Source: SZUA-181 sp964601765
Lineage (GTDB): Bacteria; Pseudomonadota; Zetaproteobacteria; Mariprofundales; Mariprofundaceae
Length of the DNA stretch: 45,729 nucleotides
Assembly (NCBI GenBank): GCA_964601765.1
Contig: CAZROR010000007.1
Coordinates: 1-45,729, forward strand
Direction of reading: 5' to 3'
Shown here: positions 38,657 through 45,729 of the stretch, one piece after another
Numbering within the stretch: the first letter of the stretch is position 1
Layout: every line of letters starts with the position of its first letter
The notes under the pieces: generated by a model
The model's input: only the letters and a program-made list of their open reading frames with translations
Database searches by the model: none
Told to the model about the DNA's origin: nothing
Program-made: the position numbers and the translations under genes

Positions 38657-39231
38657 CTGCGGTATTTGCGGAACAGGCCGACAACCACGCCAAACACCTC
38701 CAGCTGCCCCTGTGGCCGGATAATCGGGTAATCCGTGCTGGCCGGCCGTAGATACACACCCTGCCCATCCCTTCCTAAAAACTTCAGTGTAAATTCGCCA
38801 TCCACGACGGCAACCACAACATCTCCATCCTTTGCCTGTGCGCCCTTTTCCACGATGGCGATATCACCGGGATGAACCCCGGCCTCGATCATCGATCTCC
38901 CCCTGACCTCTACCAGCACGGTCTGCGAAGGGTGCTCGACAAGATATTCGTCAATACTCAATGCCTCGGAGAGCGCATCCCCTGCCGGGCTTGGGAAGCC
39001 TGCCCGGATACGGCCCGCTAATGGGCGCGCGAAGAACCTAGCTGCAGGCACAAGTCGTCGACCTGGCGCCATGTCCACAAACCCCTGCGCCCTGAGACGA
39101 GTGACAAGGGCGGCCACCGAAGATTTCGACCTCAGACCGACCAGTGCCCCAATCCCGGCGTATGATGGCAAGGTATGATGGCGGGCATAATAGTCCCGTA
39201 ATTTCGCCAAATAGGCCTGATCTTTCGACAT
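38653..39231 (-). CDS. LexA/UmuD-like self-cleaving repressor (peptidase S24)
   Basis: A 192-residue two-domain protein. Residues 1-65 form a LexA-type winged helix (LPSYAGIGALVGLRSKSSVAALVTRL). The rest is an S24 protease with catalytic Ser113 (GRSM) and Lys150 (FTLK), 37 apart as in LexA and UmuD. The cleavage site AGFPSPA (Ala77-Gly78) lies 36 residues before the Ser, the UmuD spacing, and the VDGEFT and LEVFGVVV motifs are UmuD-like. So it appears able both to repress and to become a UmuD'-type partner of the adjacent polymerase. An alternative ATG at 39243 adds four residues; neither start has a ribosome site. Confidence 0.85.
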   Translation of the reverse strand: MSKDQAYLAKLRDYYARHHTLPSYAGIGALVGLRSKSSVAALVTRLRAQGFVDMAPGRRLVPAARFFARPLAGRIRAGFPSPAGDALSEALSIDEYLVEHPSQTVLVEVRGRSMIEAGVHPGDIAIVEKGAQAKDGDVVVAVVDGEFTLKFLGRDGQGVYLRPASTDYPIIRPQGQLEVFGVVVGLFRKYRR

Positions 39232-39244
39232 GCACAGAAGCATA

Positions 39245-39260
39245 TCGAACGAGCGTTCGA
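39245..39260. promoter_or_regulatory. Putative LexA operator (GAAC-N4-GTTC type)
   Basis: TCGAACGAGCGTTCGA is a 16-bp inverted repeat (TCGAACG and CGTTCGA arms with a 2-bp centre), directly upstream of the LexA/UmuD-like gene. It matches the Gram-positive LexA consensus CGAACNNNNGTTCG far better than the enteric CTGT-N8-ACAG. It lies between the divergent repressor gene and tolB, so it could influence both. Binding is inferred. Confidence 0.6.
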
Positions 39261-39288
39261 CCGGCTAGCAGAGATACCATGGCTGTAC

Positions 39289-39317
39289 TTGTTTTCACCC
39301 GGGACTACAGCTAGAAA
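39289..39317 (+). promoter_or_regulatory. Possible tolB promoter, near-leaderless
   Basis: TTGTTT (39289-39294) and TAGAAA (39312-39317) are spaced by exactly 17 bases, a reasonable sigma70 pair on the plus strand. The -10 ends only 8 bp ahead of the tolB ATG (39326), which would give an almost leaderless transcript. tolB needs its own promoter here because the inverted SOS module separates it from tolA. Confidence 0.3.
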
Positions 39318-39325
39318 GCGCAGCC

Positions 39326-40585
39326 ATGCGCGGCATCTTTTCAGCACTGTTTCTGCTGCTGTCTTTCACGGCTCAGGCCGCCGAATTCGACATCTATCAG
39401 TCTGACTACAAACCACTGCAACTGGCCCTGCTCCTTGATGCAGAATCTGAGCATGAAGGCACCCGGTGGCAGATATACAATATCGTCCGGCATGATCTGG
39501 AATCCAGCCGCTCGTTCAGCCTGCTGAACCCGTTGAGCTTTCTGGCCACGGCGGCGGATGTCCGCGCCGGCGTGGAATATGCCGACTGGCGCATTATCGG
39601 CGCTGAAATCCTCGCCGTATGCCATCTGGATAAAACGAACGCAGGATGGCGGGCCAGCATTCAGGTGCATGATCTCTACCGCAACAAGCTGCTGGGCGGC
39701 ACGCAGCTGTTCCGGGCTACCGCCCCGCTACGACCGCTGGCTCACAGTATCGCCGACTTCATTTACCAGGCGGTAACCGGGGTACCCGGTCACTTTAACA
39801 CCCATATTCTCTATGTGCGCAAGCATGGCGACCTTGCCGATCTCATCTATATGGACCAGGACGGCGCCAACCGGCAGCCCGTGGGGCGCGACTTCACCCT
39901 GCTGCTCTCCCCCGACTGGGCGCCGGATGGCAGGCGCGTGGCGCTCAACACCTATGTCGGCAATCGTCCGCGCCTGGAAATCTTTGATCTGGATACCGGC
40001 CGGCGCACAGTGTTCGGCAAGTTCAGGGGGCTGAACAGCACGCCGGAGTTTTCGCCGGATGGGCGCTTTATAGCTGCCGCGCTGTCGAAAACGGGAAATA
40101 CGGAGCTGTTTATCTACGATATCGCCAGGCGGCGCTGGCGGCAGATCACGCACAACCCGGCCATCGATACCACACCAACATGGTCGCCGGATGGCAAGTG
40201 GCTGGCCTTTACCAGCAACCGTGAAGGCACACCGCAAATCTACCGCCTCAGGCTTGCCGATGGTGAGATAAAAAGAGTAAGCTTGACAGGCCGTTACAAT
40301 ACCTCGCCGGCATGGTCCCCACGTGGAGATCGTATTGCATTTGTCACCACCAAAGACTGGCAATACGCATTGGCAACCGTGCGCATAGATGGCAGCGACA
40401 TTCGCTATCTGGCCACCGGAGGGCGCATCGAATCGCCTTCATGGTCGCCAAACGCGCAAATGCTGCTATTCTCGCGGGAAGTAAACGGTATACGGAGCAT
40501 TCACAGGATCCCCAGTTGGGGAGGCAGGATGGAGGCCCTCACGGACGCCAATGAAGACGCATCGGATCCTGCCTGGTCACACTGA
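39326..40585 (+). CDS. tolB: Tol-Pal periplasmic protein TolB
   Basis: Periplasmic beta-propeller that binds Pal and TolA. The 419-residue protein has a Sec signal peptide (residues 1-18, cleavage after AQA) and then an N-terminal domain starting EFDIYQSDYKPL. The propeller blades show the repeated SPDGRF/WSPDGKWLAF/WSPRGDRIAF pattern. It is separated from tolA by nearly 1.9 kb, an unusual split of a normally continuous operon. No strong ribosome site is seen. Confidence 0.94.
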   Translation: MRGIFSALFLLLSFTAQAAEFDIYQSDYKPLQLALLLDAESEHEGTRWQIYNIVRHDLESSRSFSLLNPLSFLATAADVRAGVEYADWRIIGAEILAVCHLDKTNAGWRASIQVHDLYRNKLLGGTQLFRATAPLRPLAHSIADFIYQAVTGVPGHFNTHILYVRKHGDLADLIYMDQDGANRQPVGRDFTLLLSPDWAPDGRRVALNTYVGNRPRLEIFDLDTGRRTVFGKFRGLNSTPEFSPDGRFIAAALSKTGNTELFIYDIARRRWRQITHNPAIDTTPTWSPDGKWLAFTSNREGTPQIYRLRLADGEIKRVSLTGRYNTSPAWSPRGDRIAFVTTKDWQYALATVRIDGSDIRYLATGGRIESPSWSPNAQMLLFSREVNGIRSIHRIPSWGGRMEALTDANEDASDPAWSH

Positions 40586-40631
40586 GTGGCGCCGAGGGTT
40601 AAGAACATATCTACGCAAGGGAGGCATTTTA

Positions 40632-41138
40632 ATGAACTACACACTAAAACAATACTCAACATGGGGCATGGCGCTGATGGTGTCGGCCGGGCTGTTCTTT
40701 GCCGGCTGTGCCAAAAAAGAGGTTGCTGTCGAGCCCGGTGCAGGCGCAGGGGCCAAAGCCGGGACCAGCATTTCTGCTGCCCAAGCTGCCCAGAAAAAGG
40801 CTGTAGAACCATCTTCACACTCCGTTTATTTCGCTTTCGATAAATCCAAGCTGGATGCCGCAGCGAGAGGTATTCTGGATGCCAATGCAGCATGGCTGAA
40901 AGCCAATCCGGGACTGAATATTGTTATCGAAGGCAACTGCGACGAGCGCGGCAGCCGTGAATACAATCTGGCGTTGGGCCAGCGCCGTGCAGACAGCGTA
41001 CGCAGCTATCTTGAGGCGCAGGGTGTTGCTGCCAACCGCATTGACACCGTATCGTTCGGAGAGGAGCGCCCGGTATGCAAAGGTAGCGGCGAGGCCTGTT
41101 GGGCCCAAAATCGTCGAGCGGATATCGTTACGCGTTAA
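40632..41138 (+). CDS. pal: Peptidoglycan-associated lipoprotein Pal
   Basis: Outer-membrane lipoprotein that binds peptidoglycan and TolB during division. The 168-residue protein has a lipobox FAGC (Cys26), an Ala/Gly-rich linker and an OmpA-type domain with VYFAFDKSKLD and the peptidoglycan-binding NCDERGSREYNLALGQRRA. ATG 40632 is preceded by AAGGGAGG. It directly abuts cpoB. Confidence 0.96.
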   Translation: MNYTLKQYSTWGMALMVSAGLFFAGCAKKEVAVEPGAGAGAKAGTSISAAQAAQKKAVEPSSHSVYFAFDKSKLDAAARGILDANAAWLKANPGLNIVIEGNCDERGSREYNLALGQRRADSVRSYLEAQGVAANRIDTVSFGEERPVCKGSGEACWAQNRRADIVTR

Positions 41139-41993
41139 GTGGCAGCGTACAGCCCACATTCGCAGGCTTGCTTACGGCGGTCACCGGCAATCCCGGTGGC
41201 CGCTTACTTTGCGGTCGGGCTGATGCTTTCCTCCTGTATCATCAAATCCAAGCCGGAGGAGGCCTGGCTCAACGACAAGCCTGCCATCGTCAAATCGCTG
41301 GACGAGGCTTACAAAATGCAGGCCAAACTCGGTGAACAGGTGCAGGCCCTGCAGAAAGTCGTGCGGGAGCTGCAGATCAGCAGCGCCAAGCAGGAAACCA
41401 AGTTGCTGGCACTGGAGGCCAGCGTTCAGCGCTTCAAGAAAAGTGCACCTGCCATAAAAAAGGAAATCAGGCTTCAGGAAAAGGCCAGCAGGCGCCTGGT
41501 CAAAAAGATTGACCGCATTGCATCGGTTATCCGGGAAACCACCCGTGCAGCTGTCGAAAAGGAAAAACCCCAGCCCAAACCTCAGCCAGAGCCCAGTCAG
41601 AACACGGATGAGAAAAACCGCTATACGGCAGCCTACCTGTCATTCAAGAGTGGGCGCTATGATGAGTCTGCCGCGGCACTGCTCTCCATTATAGGTGACT
41701 ATCCTCAGGGCGAATATACGGACCAGGCCTATTATTGGCTCGGAGAAAACTACGAGGCGCAGAACAAGATAGACATGGCCATTGCTGCCTATCGCATGGT
41801 CGTTAACAAGTATCCGGACAGCGCCAAGGATGCCGCTGCGCTTTTACGACTCGGGCGCATCTACCAGCGCCTGCACCGTCCGGTAAAAATGCGTCAGGCC
41901 TTTCAGCTGTTGCTCCGCCGCCACCCGGACTCACCCGAAGCAGAAGAGGTCCGGACCTCGATACCTGAGGCTGTTCCCACGGAACACCAGTAG
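41139..41993 (+). CDS. cpoB: Tol-Pal cell-division coordinator CpoB (YbgF), apparent lipoprotein
   Basis: Coordinates peptidoglycan synthesis with outer-membrane constriction. The 284-residue protein has a predicted coiled coil (about residues 45-125), a Pro/Lys linker (PQPKPQPEP) and C-terminal TPR repeats (AYLSFKSGRYDESAAALLSI, AYYWLGENYEAQNKIDMAI, ALLRLGRIYQRL). Unlike enteric CpoB, the hydrophobic signal ends in LMLSSC (Cys33), a plausible lipobox, so it may be membrane-anchored. The start is a GTG immediately after the pal stop codon. Confidence 0.88.
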   Translation: MAAYSPHSQACLRRSPAIPVAAYFAVGLMLSSCIIKSKPEEAWLNDKPAIVKSLDEAYKMQAKLGEQVQALQKVVRELQISSAKQETKLLALEASVQRFKKSAPAIKKEIRLQEKASRRLVKKIDRIASVIRETTRAAVEKEKPQPKPQPEPSQNTDEKNRYTAAYLSFKSGRYDESAAALLSIIGDYPQGEYTDQAYYWLGENYEAQNKIDMAIAAYRMVVNKYPDSAKDAAALLRLGRIYQRLHRPVKMRQAFQLLLRRHPDSPEAEEVRTSIPEAVPTEHQ

Positions 41994-42000
41994 CACATCA

Positions 42001-42660
42001 TTGCCTGCTTCTACGGTCCGTATTGCAGAAATCTATGACAGCATTCAGGGCGAAAGCACGTTGGCTGGCATGCCGTGCACACTCGTGCGCCTGGCGGGCT
42101 GCCCACTGCGCTGCCATTATTGCGATACACCCCAGGCCATCCCGACCGACAGCGGCAGAGAAAGGGATATTGATGACATCGTTCAGCAGGTTGCCGCTGC
42201 CAGGCGTCCCTTGTGCCTTGTAACCGGTGGTGAGCCTCTAGCCCAAAACGCTTGCCGTGAACTGCTCGTGGCGCTGGCCAACATATGCCCCATCGTGCAA
42301 CTGGAAACCTCTGGCGCACTGGATATCAGCAAGGTAGACGCACGTATCCGCCGCATTCTGGATATCAAAACACCAGGTAGCGGTGAGGTAGCGCGCAACC
42401 GCTGGGGCAACCTGTATCGTCTGCACAAGGGAGATGAAATCAAGTTTGTACTGACTGATGCCAGTGATTACCGGTGGGCACTGGATATCATGCAACGATA
42501 TGGGCTGGCCGAATTGCCTGTCCCGATTCTTTTTTCACCTGCCTGGGGCCAGCTCACACCGGCCGCACTAGCCGGATGGATGCTGCGTGACAATGTCCCC
42601 GCCCGTTTGCAGCTGCAATATCACAAATACATCTGGGGAGAGGAGGCACAAGGCGTATGA
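42001..42660 (+). CDS. queE: 7-carboxy-7-deazaguanine synthase QueE
   Basis: Radical-SAM enzyme of queuosine/7-deazaguanine synthesis that makes CDG from 6-carboxytetrahydropterin. The 219-residue protein has the cluster motif CPLRCHYC in the CxxxCxxC form, an IQGE element near the N-terminus and TGGEPL. It starts at TTG 42001, 7 bp after cpoB, and overlaps queC by ATGA. Association of queE-queC with pal-cpoB is common in proteobacteria. Confidence 0.93.
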   Translation: MPASTVRIAEIYDSIQGESTLAGMPCTLVRLAGCPLRCHYCDTPQAIPTDSGRERDIDDIVQQVAAARRPLCLVTGGEPLAQNACRELLVALANICPIVQLETSGALDISKVDARIRRILDIKTPGSGEVARNRWGNLYRLHKGDEIKFVLTDASDYRWALDIMQRYGLAELPVPILFSPAWGQLTPAALAGWMLRDNVPARLQLQYHKYIWGEEAQGV

Positions 42661-43334
42661 CTACGGCTGTCGTTCTGCTCTCAGGCGGCCTGGACTCAAG
42701 CACGGCGCTCGCCTGGGCCAGGCGTGAAAAAGGATATCAGTGCCACAGCGTGGCCTTCGATTATGGTCAACGTCATCGCATCGAATTGGAGGCTGCCGCA
42801 CGTGTGGCCCAGGCGCTTGATGTGATCGACCACCGGGTTATCCGCGTGGATCTTGCCGCAATCGGAGGCTCCGCGCTGACCGATGACATTGCCGTACCCA
42901 AGGATCAACCTGATGATGGCCATATCCCGGTCACCTATGTGCCTGCACGCAATCTGATTTTCCTTTCCCTGGCAGCAGGGCTGGCAGAAGTCACAGGTGC
43001 AAGCAGGCTCGTTATCGGGGCCAACGTCATTGATTACTCGGGCTATCCGGACTGCCGCCCGGAGTTTTTACACGCCTTTGCGGAAGCTGCCCGGATCGGT
43101 ACACGGCGTGGTGCCGAAGGTCATGCCCTTCACATTGATGCCCCCCTGATCAGGCTGAAAAAGTCGGAGATTATCACTTTGGGCCTCCGGCTGGGGCTCG
43201 ACTATGGCCTCACCCATTCCTGTTATGACCCGGACGAACAGGGCCGTCCCTGCGGGCATTGTGATGCGTGCCGCTTTCGCCTGCAGGGGTTTGCCGAGCT
43301 GGGCATATCCGACCCTCTGAGCCGTCCTGTCTAA
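42657..43334 (+). CDS. queC: 7-cyano-7-deazaguanine synthase QueC
   Basis: ATP-dependent conversion of CDG to preQ0. The 225-residue protein has the PP-loop LLSGGLDSSTALAWA (7-21) and the zinc-binding cysteines of SCYDPDEQGRPCGHCDACRF near the C-terminus. It overlaps queE by 4 bp. Complete and of normal length. Confidence 0.95.
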   Translation: MTTAVVLLSGGLDSSTALAWARREKGYQCHSVAFDYGQRHRIELEAAARVAQALDVIDHRVIRVDLAAIGGSALTDDIAVPKDQPDDGHIPVTYVPARNLIFLSLAAGLAEVTGASRLVIGANVIDYSGYPDCRPEFLHAFAEAARIGTRRGAEGHALHIDAPLIRLKKSEIITLGLRLGLDYGLTHSCYDPDEQGRPCGHCDACRFRLQGFAELGISDPLSRPV

Positions 43335-43427
43335 CCCATTACGTTTATCAACAAGGTTCACATTTGGCGAAATCCACGCTACCCTGTGTACCAGGGGAGC
43401 AGGGAAGAGACTCACTCGGAGGTCAGG

Positions 43428-44516
43428 TTGGCTCAGGCAATCCTGGTAGTGTTCCTGTTCATCGCGCTGCTTCCCCTGGCTGCATTTGCCGGCACATCAT
43501 CGCTGGCACAATGGAAGCTGCCGGCCGTGACTTATCCGGACAGCAATCCCTATACCAAGGCCAAGTCCCGGCTGGGACGGAAACTGTTCTTCGACCCCCG
43601 CTTGTCCAGCCGGCGCATACGTTCCTGCGCAACCTGCCATCATCCAGGACTGGGTTGGGCCGATGGCCTCCCGTATGCCACGGGAAGCGGTCAGGCCTTG
43701 AGCAGGCACACACCCAGCCTCATCAATATCGGCTTTGCCAAGGCATTTTTCTGGGATGGCCGGGCTACCACCATGGAGTCAGCCATCAAGCAACACCTGG
43801 TCTCCCCTGGCTTTATGTATGCAGGCCAAGCAGGCGAAATTGTCATGCGTATCCGTGGCATGACGGGGTATCGACAGGAATTCGGGGCAGTCTTTGGTCC
43901 AAGCGGAGTAACCATGGGTAACATTGCTGCCGTACTGGCCACATTCCTGCGTGGCATCGTTGTCAACAACAGCCCATTTGATCGCTGGGTAGCCGGCGAT
44001 GCCAATGCCTTACCGGCAGCAGCCAAACGTGGATTCACACTATTCACGGGCAAGGCTGGCTGTATTCGCTGTCACGCACCACCGACGTTCAGTGATTCAG
44101 AATTTCACAATACAGGCCTGAACAGCCTCGACCCCGGCCGTTTCGAGATTCAGCGGGTACCCCGTTACCGGAACGCATTCAAGACACCAAGGCTGCGGCA
44201 GGTCGCCATGACAGCCCCCTACATGCATGACGGATCAAAATCAACGCTGATGGAAGTGGTCGATTTCTATGACCGGGGCGGAGACCGTCCGGGCGGCAAT
44301 AACGAACTCACGCCACTGCACCTGAACAAGCGAGAAAAGCAGGCGCTTGTAGCCTTCCTGAAAAGCCTGACAGGAAGGCCGGGTGAGATTGCAATCCCCT
44401 CCCTGCCTGCAGCAGAGGCAGCACTATTTTCCAGTAGCTATAGTCAATCCATGCGCATGGGTTGGCGTAATAGAATGCTGCTGCAACGCGCAGCATTCCA
44501 GCCCATCACCCCCTAA
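43428..44516 (+). CDS. Di-haem cytochrome c peroxidase / MauG family protein
   Basis: Periplasmic di-haem protein of the bacterial cytochrome c peroxidase/MauG family. After a Sec signal peptide (about residues 1-22) the 362-residue protein has two c-type haem sites, CATCH (Cys67-His71) and CIRCH (about residue 210). The family segment FFWDGRATTMESA and the C-terminal APYMHDGS with the haem-ligating Met region are also present. I chose TTG 43428 because GGAGG lies 5 nt upstream; a GTG at 43386 would place the signal peptide internally. Whether it removes peroxide or modifies a partner protein cannot be told. Confidence 0.85.
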   Translation: MAQAILVVFLFIALLPLAAFAGTSSLAQWKLPAVTYPDSNPYTKAKSRLGRKLFFDPRLSSRRIRSCATCHHPGLGWADGLPYATGSGQALSRHTPSLINIGFAKAFFWDGRATTMESAIKQHLVSPGFMYAGQAGEIVMRIRGMTGYRQEFGAVFGPSGVTMGNIAAVLATFLRGIVVNNSPFDRWVAGDANALPAAAKRGFTLFTGKAGCIRCHAPPTFSDSEFHNTGLNSLDPGRFEIQRVPRYRNAFKTPRLRQVAMTAPYMHDGSKSTLMEVVDFYDRGGDRPGGNNELTPLHLNKREKQALVAFLKSLTGRPGEIAIPSLPAAEAALFSSSYSQSMRMGWRNRMLLQRAAFQPITP

Positions 44517-44542
44517 AGACCAGGCAAGAGACTGATCCGGGT

Positions 44543-45604
44543 TTAGTGCTGCTGATGACGGCGATGACGCACCGCCTGTGCCAGCTCGTGCAGCAGAGGC
44601 AGCGTCTCATCCCAGCCAATACATGCATCTGTTACACTTTGTCCGTAAACGGGCTGCTGTCCGAACACGATATCCTGCCGGCCACCGATCAGATGGCTTT
44701 CAATCATGGTGCCGATAATGCGCCTGTCGCCAGCTGCGATCTGACGGGAAACATCACGGCCCACAACAAGCTGCCGTTCCGGCTGTTTCTGACTGTTGGC
44801 ATGGCTGAAGTCGATCATCAGGCGGGGCGGCAGGCCGGCGCGTTCAAGCTGCTTCACAGCCGCACCCACGCTTTCCGCATCATAATTCGGCACCCTGCCG
44901 CCGCGCAGGATGAGGTGGCAGTCCTCATTGCCGCTTGTCGCAAAAATGGCCGAGCGTCCGGCCTTCGTCAGCGAGAGGAAATGATGAGGTCGCGAGGCCG
45001 CACCGATCGCGTCAATGGCAACCTTCAGATCCCCGTCCGTGCCGTTCTTGAAGCCCACGGGGCACGAAAGGCCCGAAGCCAGCTCCCTGTGCACCTGGCT
45101 TTCTGTCGTACGGGCGCCAATGGCCCCCCAGCTGATCAGCTCCGCCAGGTACTGGGGGCTGATGAGGTCGAGGAACTCTGTGGCTGCCGGCACACCAGCC
45201 TCATTCAGGTCACGCAGCAGGTGCCGGGCCAGGCGTAGGCCCTCGTTGATCTGAAACGTGCCATCCAGGTTCGGATCGTTGATCAGCCCTTTCCAGCCAT
45301 GCGTCGTCCTCGGTTTTTCGAAATACACACGCATGACCACGACGAGATCCGAAACCAGCGCGTCATGCGCCTCTGCCAGACGTTCGCCATATTCGCGTGC
45401 TGCCTTCACATCATGAATCGAGCAGGGGCCGACGATGACAAGCAGACGGTCATCCTTGCCGGCAAGAATTTCATGAATAGCTTTTCTGGTTTCAAACGTG
45501 GTTCTTGCGGCTGCCTCGCTGACGGGGCACTCGTTGCGAACACGATCCGGTGGAATAACCTCCTTGATCGATTTGATTCGCAGGTCGTCTGTCTGATACA
45601 CCAT
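44543..45604 (-). CDS. aroG: 3-deoxy-7-phosphoheptulonate synthase (class I)
   Basis: First step of the shikimate pathway: phosphoenolpyruvate plus erythrose 4-phosphate to DAHP. The 353-residue protein has the class I signatures VGPCSIHD (about residues 55-62), NPNLDGTFQI-like metal site region, RTTESQVHRELASGLSCPVGFKNGTDG and DFSHANSQKQ. I chose ATG 45604 (MVYQTDDLRIKSIKE), which lines up with the E. coli AroG start. A longer frame to 45715 only reads through a tRNA fragment. Whether it is the Phe-, Tyr- or Trp-sensitive isozyme is undetermined. Confidence 0.94.
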   Translation of the reverse strand: MVYQTDDLRIKSIKEVIPPDRVRNECPVSEAAARTTFETRKAIHEILAGKDDRLLVIVGPCSIHDVKAAREYGERLAEAHDALVSDLVVVMRVYFEKPRTTHGWKGLINDPNLDGTFQINEGLRLARHLLRDLNEAGVPAATEFLDLISPQYLAELISWGAIGARTTESQVHRELASGLSCPVGFKNGTDGDLKVAIDAIGAASRPHHFLSLTKAGRSAIFATSGNEDCHLILRGGRVPNYDAESVGAAVKQLERAGLPPRLMIDFSHANSQKQPERQLVVGRDVSRQIAAGDRRIIGTMIESHLIGGRQDIVFGQQPVYGQSVTDACIGWDETLPLLHELAQAVRHRRHQQH

Positions 45605-45647
45605 AAGATCAAGACTCACATGACCCGGCTGTCCCCGGGCAGATAGT

Positions 45648-45694
45648 TGGCGTCCCCAAGGGGATTCGAACCCCTGTTGCCGCCGTGAAAGGGC
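45648..45694 (-). other. 3' fragment of tRNA-Glu (TTC), probable attachment-site scar
   Basis: Read on the minus strand, these 47 bases match tRNA-Glu from the anticodon arm (CTTTCAC loop, anticodon TTC) through the variable loop and the T arm (CAGGGGTTCGAATCCCCT) to the acceptor strand and CCA. The 5' half is missing: the upstream sequence (45695-45729) has no D arm or GTCCCC acceptor strand. A 3'-terminal tRNA fragment of this size is the usual duplicated core left by tyrosine-integrase elements; the element would lie to the right, outside the window. Confidence 0.7.
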
Positions 45695-45729
45695 AAAACT
45701 GGTGATTTTTCGCAAGCTCTTGTGTACAA

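Noticed and set aside
44531..44545. ATCCGGGTTTA near the mauG-aroG junction as another copy of the CCCGGATTTTTCATG terminus
   Set aside because: Only about nine bases match and the ATGAAAAA part is absent; likely chance.
45605..45715. Extended N-terminus of AroG
   Set aside because: The added residues are translated from the tRNA-Glu fragment and do not match AroG; homology starts at 45604.

Overview
The window is an ordinary stretch of chromosome from a hopanoid/squalene-producing gammaproteobacterium. The evidence for this is a complete tol-pal cluster, LexA/UmuD-type SOS genes, RuvCAB, Coq7 (ubiquinone), BamB/YfgM/Der, and the gammaproteobacterial order yceD-rpmF-plsX-fabH-fabD-fabG-acpP-fabF. 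The squalene set hpnC-hpnD-hpnE points to free-living, often chemolithotrophic lineages rather than enterics. Base composition is moderately GC-rich by eye. Genus cannot be assigned from the sequence alone.

Layout. 1-5004 (+): tRNA-Leu(CAA) with a strong terminator, cobalamin-dependent methionine synthase metH, a small cupin and a signal-peptide-bearing msrB. 5049-15111 (-): ratA-der-bamB-yfgM (outer-membrane assembly and ribosome GTPase), an AI-2E/PerM permease, a DUF4149 membrane protein with a problematic start, greA, carB and alanine dehydrogenase. 15131-15377: a short non-coding element with inverted termini. 15386-22794 (-): the fatty-acid/phospholipid initiation cluster ending in a chorismate-binding PabB/TrpE-like enzyme. 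22989-25424 (+): fadE. 25438-27984 (-): a nitrobindin-like protein, djlA and thiO. 28032-31341 (+): hpnC-hpnD-[MITE]-hpnE. 31342-31661: an unusual intergenic region with DnaA-box-like sites and an AT-rich tract. 31662-44516 (mostly +): coq7, yebC-ruvC-ruvA-ruvB-ybgC-tolQ-tolR-tolA, an inverted SOS module (Y-family polymerase plus LexA/UmuD hybrid), tolB-pal-cpoB, queE-queC, and a di-haem peroxidase. 44543-45604 (-): aroG, followed at the right edge by the 3' half of a tRNA-Glu gene.

How it works together. Most genes are core metabolism and envelope biogenesis in tightly overlapping operons with ATGA, GTGA or TGATG junctions. The non-routine features are insertions into this conserved background. 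The main one is a self-regulating mutagenesis cassette (LexA-like DNA-binding domain on a UmuD-like protease, plus a polymerase) placed antiparallel between tolA and tolB, with a palindrome resembling the Gram-positive LexA box immediately upstream. Others are a MITE with perfect 22-bp inverted ends splitting hpnD from hpnE exactly at the hpnD stop codon, a second short element near pabB whose terminal sequence recurs at the left edge, and a truncated tRNA-Glu at the right edge that looks like the scar of an integrated element lying outside the window. I did not find a CRISPR array, a defence system, a secondary-metabolite cluster or a clearly novel multi-gene system. The SOS module and its operator are the best candidates for something under-described.
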